From: Candidatus Aenigmatarchaeota archaeon
GTDB taxonomy: Archaea; Aenigmatarchaeota; Aenigmatarchaeia; PWEA01; JAGHBM01
Length of the DNA: 6,459 bases
NCBI GenBank assembly: GCA_023133195.1
Contig: JAGLWW010000045.1
Span: 1-6,459, forward strand
Direction: 5' to 3'
The notes beneath the pieces were generated by a model that ran no database searches, was not told the DNA's origin, and was given only the letters and a program-made list of their open reading frames with translations. Shown piece after piece: positions 1 through 3,815 of this stretch (position 1 is its first letter; each line of letters begins with the position of its first letter). The translations under genes were made by a program, and so were the position numbers.

Positions 1-15
1 GATATTTTGCCACCC

Positions 16-32
16 TTTATTTTCTCTATATA
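16..32. repeat. Left arm of a 17-bp inverted repeat flanking the isomerase gene
   Basis: The reverse complement, TATATAGAGAAAATAAA, matches 1019-1035 on the plus strand at 16 of 17 positions. The two arms lie just outside the stop codon and in the promoter region of the isomerase gene. Both are AT-rich, so a chance match is possible. There is no transposase or target-site duplication. Confidence 0.4.
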
Positions 33-46
33 TCAAGTTTAGACTG

Positions 47-997
47 CTAAATCTTGAAGTTCCCGTCCAGAAGCATCCTTATCTCTCTCTGACCCAGCAC
101 GCCTGATTCAGTTATGACTCCCGTTATCAGTTTCCAGGGCGTTAAATCAAATGCAGGGTTCTCTATTTCCCCTCCGCTTGCCTCCAGTTCATCAGGGTTC
201 CCAATCTCCCTGTCCGGCCTGTCCTCTATTTCTGAAACACAATCATAATCCAGCTTGTCTTTTGAGGCGGCCACGTAAAAAGGGATGCTGGCTTCCATTG
301 CCGCCAGTGCAATTGGATAGGTTCCTATCTTGTTCAAAACTCCGTCCGCCCTGATTGCATCAGCGCCTACTATTACCATGTCGCATTTTGATACGAGAAA
401 CGGTCCGGCAGAATCCACTATATAATAAATGGGAATTCCCATGCCAATTAGTTCCTTTGCTGTCTTCATGCCCTGCAGCTTGGGCCGAGTCTCGGAGACA
501 ATCACCCTGAAATCCCTATGATCTCCCTTTGCCTTCTTAAGAACATTTAAAACAGAAGAAGAATGACAGTGCGTCATTATCACGACATTGTTCTTTATAA
601 GTTTTGACCCGTTATAGGAAAGCCATTCCTGGGCCTTTACCAGATACTTCAAAACCTTGTCTATGCTCTTTATGCTTTTCTTTTCCTTTATGGGCTTCAT
701 GCAGTTGTAAAGGGAAATTCCTGTAGGCCTTGCCCCGATAAACTTTTCCGCGGCCAGTGCGAATTCCGGTCCGAAACCCTTTACCTGGGCCACCTCCTTG
801 AGGACACTCATGCTTGCCACAGAGATTTCCCGTGCCCCCTGTATCTCCAGGTTCCTTATTCTCCTTACAGTATCATTAACCTTTCTTTTCACGAGCTTCC
901 ATTCAGTGTCCTTGGTTTTATCAGTTTTCGATTGCACAGGTTTCACAGTCTTGAAAACCTTTTTACGAGAACCTTTCTTAACTTTTTTCTTGGCCAC
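47..997 (-). CDS. Ribose-1,5-bisphosphate isomerase (eIF-2B alpha/beta/delta-like family)
   Basis: The enzyme converts alpha-D-ribose 1,5-bisphosphate to ribulose 1,5-bisphosphate. In archaea this lies between AMP phosphorylase and form III RuBisCO in cytoplasmic AMP/nucleoside salvage. The family signatures appear in order (numbered from the GTG start): ARPTG near 90, MTHCHSSS with the candidate catalytic Cys at 144, SETRPK near 169, VGADAI with the candidate catalytic Asp at 213, NKIGT near 222, and NPAFDLTP near 280. The Cys-to-Asp spacing of 69 residues equals that of the characterised Thermococcus enzyme (Cys133/Asp202, from memory), which favours an active isomerase over a regulatory eIF2B-like subunit. 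I chose GTG at 997 because GGTGAG lies 3 bases upstream; the product is then 316 residues. An in-frame ATG at 1048 would add 17 residues encoded by TATA-like DNA. Residues 1 to about 33 are a lysine-rich extension (KKKVKKGSRKK) absent from the Thermococcus enzyme. The related MtnA activity is less likely. No terminator is visible in the 46 bases left downstream. Confidence 0.93.
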   Translation of the reverse strand: MAKKKVKKGSRKKVFKTVKPVQSKTDKTKDTEWKLVKRKVNDTVRRIRNLEIQGAREISVASMSVLKEVAQVKGFGPEFALAAEKFIGARPTGISLYNCMKPIKEKKSIKSIDKVLKYLVKAQEWLSYNGSKLIKNNVVIMTHCHSSSVLNVLKKAKGDHRDFRVIVSETRPKLQGMKTAKELIGMGIPIYYIVDSAGPFLVSKCDMVIVGADAIRADGVLNKIGTYPIALAAMEASIPFYVAASKDKLDYDCVSEIEDRPDREIGNPDELEASGGEIENPAFDLTPWKLITGVITESGVLGQREIRMLLDGNFKI

Positions 998-1000
998 TAA

Positions 1001-1006
1001 CTCACC
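1001..1006 (-). promoter_or_regulatory. Ribosome-binding site GGTGAG that decides the isomerase start
   Basis: GGTGA is the part of the archaeal Shine-Dalgarno sequence complementary to the CACCUCC end of 16S rRNA. Here it sits 3 to 4 bases before GTG at 997, and it supports GTG over the in-frame ATG at 1048. The ATG at 1048 has no comparable site: its upstream bases on the minus strand are an A-rich run ending in ATTG. Confidence 0.6.
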
Positions 1007-1010
1007 TATA

Positions 1011-1028
1011 TTATATAGTATATAGAGA
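1011..1028 (-). promoter_or_regulatory. TATA-rich promoter region of the isomerase gene
   Basis: On the minus strand this stretch reads as a run of CTATATAC and TATATAAT. A TATA box centred near 1022 would place the transcript start at or just upstream of the GTG, giving a very short leader. An alternative box, CATATTTAAG, lies at 1090-1081 on the minus strand and would give a leader of about 60 bases that includes the GGTGAG site. The sequence alone does not decide between them. Confidence 0.35.
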
Positions 1029-1035
1029 GAATAAA
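1019..1035. repeat. Right arm of the 17-bp inverted repeat flanking the isomerase gene
   Basis: The plus strand reads TATATAGAGAGAATAAA, one mismatch from the reverse complement of 16-32. It overlaps the presumed TATA region of the isomerase. The match may therefore reflect a shared promoter-type element, with a second copy pointing rightward at 16-32, rather than a mobile element. Confidence 0.4.
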
Positions 1036-1105
1036 AAACTTCTTTCAATTTTTTTTGAAAAAAACAGAAAAACAGTTAAGCTTAAATATGTCACTACCAG
1101 TCAAG

Positions 1106-1113
1106 CATAAATA
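1106..1113 (+). promoter_or_regulatory. TATA-like box inside the intergenic region
   Basis: CATAAATA resembles the TATAAATA boxes ahead of the genes at 2206 and 3816. With archaeal spacing of about 25 bases, transcription would begin near 1135, which is where the left arm of the long-range stem (1131-1142) lies. It could drive a small RNA, or a long leader of the gene at 1309. Confidence 0.35.
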
Positions 1114-1130
1114 GTTAAATTCCAATCTAA

Positions 1131-1232
1131 TTTTCTACGGGTGCAAGAATGACGCAGAGTCAATTTAATGATTATAATCGAAGCACGGCAGTTCTTTCTT
1201 AACATTTTCTGTGTTCAGTTACCCGTAGAGAG
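1131..1232 (+). ncRNA. Candidate structured RNA or long structured leader
   Basis: Bases 1131-1142 (TTTTCTACGGGT) can pair with 1221-1232 (ACCCGTAGAGAG) as a 12-pair helix. Ten pairs are Watson-Crick and two are G-U. This closes a domain of about 100 bases. Inside it, GTGC at 1141-1144 can alternatively pair with GCAC at 1183-1186. A TATA-like box at 1106-1113 is correctly placed to start a transcript at the left arm. No coding frame, tRNA, 5S rRNA, SRP RNA or clear C/D or H/ACA box set is recognised. This is a structural proposal only; the same DNA could instead be a protein-binding inverted repeat. Confidence 0.3.
1170..1180. promoter_or_regulatory. Distal copy of the GATTATAAT palindrome, possible operator
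   Basis: GATTATAATC is a perfect 10-base palindrome and is followed by G. The 11-base unit GATTATAATCG recurs as CGATTATAAT at 1243-1252. The two copies start 74 bases apart, close to seven helical turns, so a protein bound at both would face the same side of the DNA. A dimeric regulator of the gene at 1309 is an inference; no regulator gene is present here. Confidence 0.4.
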
Positions 1233-1242
1233 AACCCGTATA

Positions 1243-1253
1243 CGATTATAATT
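1243..1253. promoter_or_regulatory. Proximal copy of the GATTATAAT palindrome, possible operator
   Basis: CGATTATAATT shares GATTATAAT with 1170-1178 and is the exact reverse complement of 1171-1180 over ten bases. It ends 13 bases before the TTAAATA box at 1267, a position suited to an activator or to a repressor overlapping factor-B contacts. At RNA level it would form a pseudoknot with the stem 1131-1142/1221-1232, because the pairs interleave. Confidence 0.4.
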
Positions 1254-1266
1254 CGGCCGACAGGCG

Positions 1267-1273
1267 TTAAATA
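1267..1273 (+). promoter_or_regulatory. Proximal TATA box of the secreted-protein gene
   Basis: TTAAATA lies 42 bases before the ATG at 1309. That is close to the 48 and 59 bases separating TATAAATA from the next two starts, so this is the likeliest promoter. Transcription would begin near 1294-1298, leaving a leader of about 11 to 15 bases that carries GAGGGA (1299-1304). A small hairpin, CCCG-GACG-CGGG at 1279-1290, falls between box and leader. Confidence 0.5.
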
Positions 1274-1308
1274 GTAAGCCCGGACGCGGGTGAAAAAAGA
1301 GGGATAAT

Positions 1309-2085
1309 ATGAATAAGATTATAGCTGCAATAGTTGCATTGGCAGTAATAGGAACACCTGTTTTGGCAGCAACTTGGCATATTGAGTCATATACAAATGA
1401 TATAGATGATTACTTTGATGGTGGTATGACTACAGGAACAGTGAATTACGGTATAGACACAACAGGAACAGATGGCTATTACGGTCATGAAATCACAAAA
1501 ATAAGCAAGAGAGCAACTTGGACTGGCGGCGGTTACGCAACAGACCTTACAGAGTATACTTGTCCACAAATAGCGGGAGATGCTATGTACGGAACAGCAA
1601 CAGGGATGAACATGGTAGGCACAAGCGGTTCAGGAACTTTCAATGTGAACACGATGTCCAACTGGAAAATAATGAATGAAGGTGGCGGAAGTTATCCGAA
1701 TGGTCACTTCTCTTGGGCAGGTTACGGAGTTGAGCTTTCAGCACAAGGAGAATATGAGATGGGAACAGCGATTTATGAGACCGATGGCAGTAACAACCAC
1801 TATGAGTATTATATGGAAGGAGCAGGCACAGGGAAGATAGCATATGGTCAGGGCAGTTTCAATTCAGGAACAAACTGGGGAGACGGATACGGAAGTGTAG
1901 GTCTAAACAGATGGGAATACAACGGAGCTGAGGCAACTGGTCTAGGATACTTTGAAGAAGACTTAGCAGGTGACGACTACTTGCAGAACTACAAGTACAC
2001 TCTACCAAACGGTGGAGCAATCCATACAGAAGTAGACTTCAACGACGGAATGAGCAGCACACCAATTTGGATGACTGGAAAATAA
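1309..2085 (+). CDS. Secreted glycine/tyrosine-rich beta protein, function unknown
   Basis: I do not recognise this family. The 258-residue product begins with a clear signal peptide: MNK, a hydrophobic core, and a probable cut after VLA at residue 20. The mature part holds 44 glycines and 22 tyrosines among 258 residues. It is rich in Thr, Asn and acidic residues, has very few Lys or Arg, and has one cysteine (85). Alternating polar and hydrophobic strands (about 105-200) suggest an all-beta fold. No membrane anchor or sorting motif is visible at the C-terminus (PIWMTGK). GAGGGA sits 4 bases before ATG. The gene is a single unit: it has its own promoter region with repeats, and a hairpin/T-tract terminator right after the stop. 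This pattern, with the composition, would fit an abundant surface or shed protein, but that is inference. It lies next to two other exported-protein genes. Confidence 0.9.
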   Translation: MNKIIAAIVALAVIGTPVLAATWHIESYTNDIDDYFDGGMTTGTVNYGIDTTGTDGYYGHEITKISKRATWTGGGYATDLTEYTCPQIAGDAMYGTATGMNMVGTSGSGTFNVNTMSNWKIMNEGGGSYPNGHFSWAGYGVELSAQGEYEMGTAIYETDGSNNHYEYYMEGAGTGKIAYGQGSFNSGTNWGDGYGSVGLNRWEYNGAEATGLGYFEEDLAGDDYLQNYKYTLPNGGAIHTEVDFNDGMSSTPIWMTGK

Positions 2086-2095
2086 AAACTTCAAA

Positions 2096-2134
2096 GGGCG
2101 AAAGCCCACTTTTTCTTTATTTTTTTCATTATTT
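2096..2134 (+). terminator. GNRA hairpin and T-tract terminator after the secreted-protein gene
   Basis: GGGC (2096-2099), loop GAAA (2100-2103) and GCCC (2104-2107) form a short, stable stem with a GNRA tetraloop. Two T-runs follow within about 25 bases (near 2110-2114 and 2120-2127). Archaeal RNA polymerase stops at T-tracts. The structure starts 10 bases after the TAA at 2083-2085, so it would end this transcript before the promoter at 2158. Confidence 0.7.
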
Positions 2135-2157
2135 TGTGGTAGTTACAAATCGATAAG

Positions 2158-2165
2158 TATAAATA
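2158..2165 (+). promoter_or_regulatory. TATA box TATAAATA of the membrane-protein gene
   Basis: The octamer is identical to the one at 3757-3764 before the next gene. With about 25 bases to the start of transcription, the RNA would begin near 2186-2190. The leader of roughly 18 bases would hold GGGGTG at 2194-2199. Confidence 0.65.
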
Positions 2166-2193
2166 CTTTTGTATTTACTATATAGTTATTAAT

Positions 2194-2199
2194 GGGGTG
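2194..2199 (+). promoter_or_regulatory. Ribosome-binding site GGGGTG supporting a TTG start
   Basis: GGGGTG lies 6 bases before TTG at 2206. It supports this non-ATG start, which alone gives a complete signal peptide. An ATG at 2192 overlaps the site but opens only a five-codon frame (ATG GGG TGT AAA GAT TGA), whose stop overlaps the TTG. Confidence 0.55.
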
Positions 2200-2205
2200 T
2201 AAAGA

Positions 2206-3744
2206 TTGAAAAAATTGTTTTTATCCGGCTTGATTTTGTTAATCTCTTTTATATTTTTTTCAGGTTTGGTTTTTGCCGATGTAGAAGTCACAACCAATGT
2301 TGTGACCACAGGAGAAGTTAATTCTACACACAATATAGATACAGATGGAGACACTTTCGTCTACATAAACGGCGTGGACTGGAGCGGTCTGCCGGATTAC
2401 ATAGGTGAAAACGAAGAGCATTGGGGCAATAACGGGATAGATGCCGAAGACTTGGCTGAGATACTTGAAAAGCTTGAGAAATATAGGAGAGGCGAAGCCG
2501 TGGAATTAACCAAGAGAGAATACAACATCCTGATGTCACTCTTGTCAATTTCTGACATGGAAATAATAGATTTTTACAATTCCCAGATTTCCCCGATTCT
2601 GGATACTCATTACAGCCAGATTCTAGCAAACCTCTACGAGATAGAGTCCGGTTACAGGACCTTTGAAAAGCTATACCCGGTTATTTACTGCGAATCAAGG
2701 CAGGAAGTAATGAAAAAGTACGGACTGAAGAGCGTTGTATGCGGTCTTCATTCCAAAATATGTTATAACGGGGACCTTTACTCGCACGAGGGAGGCCTTG
2801 ACTACTGTATATACACAGACGATGATCGCTCAGAGGAAGGCATGAAGATACGTCTGAAAGACATAGAGATTTACGACAGCGAGGAGGACGGTCTCACGGC
2901 TTTCGAAATAGACATGTTCAACCAGGGAGAAGAAGCTTTCAGCCCGGTCATAAGCGTGGACATAAAGAAATGGGAGAACATTCTGGGTCATTTCGAGCAG
3001 GAACTGGAAGAACTGGGACCCGGGTCCTCAAGTAAATACTTCGTTGCATGGGACAATTCAATGCTTAAAACGGGCGACTACACCGCAAGGGCTGTCGTAT
3101 ACCTCGGAAAAAAGGAAATAATCAAAGAGGTGGACTTCACAATTCTGCCCAAGGGAACCCTTATCAAGAGCGGAGAGATAGTTTCCCTGAAACTCAAGAA
3201 CCAGCCACTGACTTATTATGACGTGACGATAGAAACTGTGATAAAGAATCATGGTTCCATTCCTACGGCCTTCAAAGTTACCGGAGACGTTTACAGGGAC
3301 GGAGAAAAGGTAGATTACATAGAAAGCCAGAAAATCCTTATAAAGTCTGGCGAGATAGAATCGCTTCAGATGACTTACAAGATACCGGATTTGGGAGAAT
3401 ATGAAATAGAAGTGAAGTCAAACGATAACATGCAGGACATGCTTGTCTTTGAAGCAGTGCCAACAACCCCTACAGGAAGATTCATGAGTTCTCCGGGAGC
3501 AGCAGTTTTTGGCTTGCTGTTAATATTGGTGATAGGACTTTACGGTTCCAGATTCCTGTATCACAAAATAGACAGAAAAGGGACAATAGAATTCGTGAAA
3601 CCATACAGACTAAAACCAATCAAGACAAGAACAAAGATAAAGAGCGCTGGCACAAAAAGAAAAGTAACCGCAAAGAAAAAGGTCATAAAAAAGAAATCAA
3701 AGAAAACCGGCAAAAAGACAACCAAAATGCGCGGAAAGAAATAA
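2206..3744 (+). CDS. Membrane-anchored surface protein with CARDB-like domains and a Lys-rich tail
   Basis: The 512-residue product is of unknown specific function. Visible in order: a signal peptide cut near A24 (LVFA-DVEV); a Thr/Val-rich N-terminus with one glycosylation sequon (NST, 39-41); a largely helical stretch at about 78-156; a cluster of four cysteines (162, 179, 186, 201), enough for two disulfides; two beta-sandwich repeats at about 212-313 and 318-417, the second with the CARDB-like pattern of a VIKNHGSIPTAF strand and a later GEYEIEV strand; a Thr/Pro hinge; a membrane span at about 431-452; and a cytoplasmic tail in which 27 of the last 60 residues are Lys or Arg. The topology is therefore outside-in with one span. 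The TTG start has a well-spaced GGGGTG. No strong terminator follows, so some read-through into the gene at 3816 is possible. The tail resembles histone-H1-like basic tails in composition only; its partner is unknown. Confidence 0.92.
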   Translation: MKKLFLSGLILLISFIFFSGLVFADVEVTTNVVTTGEVNSTHNIDTDGDTFVYINGVDWSGLPDYIGENEEHWGNNGIDAEDLAEILEKLEKYRRGEAVELTKREYNILMSLLSISDMEIIDFYNSQISPILDTHYSQILANLYEIESGYRTFEKLYPVIYCESRQEVMKKYGLKSVVCGLHSKICYNGDLYSHEGGLDYCIYTDDDRSEEGMKIRLKDIEIYDSEEDGLTAFEIDMFNQGEEAFSPVISVDIKKWENILGHFEQELEELGPGSSSKYFVAWDNSMLKTGDYTARAVVYLGKKEIIKEVDFTILPKGTLIKSGEIVSLKLKNQPLTYYDVTIETVIKNHGSIPTAFKVTGDVYRDGEKVDYIESQKILIKSGEIESLQMTYKIPDLGEYEIEVKSNDNMQDMLVFEAVPTTPTGRFMSSPGAAVFGLLLILVIGLYGSRFLYHKIDRKGTIEFVKPYRLKPIKTRTKIKSAGTKRKVTAKKKVIKKKSKKTGKKTTKMRGKK

Positions 3745-3756
3745 CTTGAAAACAAC

Positions 3757-3764
3757 TATAAATA
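3757..3764 (+). promoter_or_regulatory. TATA box TATAAATA of the cysteine-rich protein gene
   Basis: This is the same octamer as at 2158-2165, in the 71-base gap after the preceding stop. It predicts a transcript start near 3785-3790 and a leader of about 25 to 30 bases before GTG at 3816. The gene thus seems to have its own promoter. Confidence 0.6.
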
Positions 3765-3815
3765 ATTTATCCCCCAAATTTAATTATTATTAAGATAAGT
3801 TAGAGCGTGGGGGAA

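Noticed and set aside
151..354. Plus-strand open frame opposite the isomerase
   Set aside because: It is an antisense shadow of a strongly conserved enzyme gene.
47..997. Translation factor eIF-2B subunit or methylthioribose-1-phosphate isomerase
   Set aside because: The catalytic Cys and Asp are present at the 69-residue spacing of ribose-1,5-bisphosphate isomerase, and the ETRPK, GADAI and NPAFDLTP context fits that subgroup best.
16..1035. Terminal inverted repeats of an insertion sequence
   Set aside because: The enclosed gene is a metabolic enzyme, not a transposase. The arms are AT-rich and no target-site duplication is seen.
1081..1308. tRNA or known structural RNA in the intergenic region
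   Set aside because: There is no T-arm GGTTC-type motif, acceptor stem, or recognisable 5S, SRP, RNase P, C/D or H/ACA box arrangement. Only the stem described as a candidate remains.
3771..3813. CCCCC/GGGGG pairing that would hide the ribosome-binding site of the gene at 3816
   Set aside because: The predicted transcript start near 3785-3790 lies after the C-run, so the pair would exist only in read-through RNA from the upstream gene.
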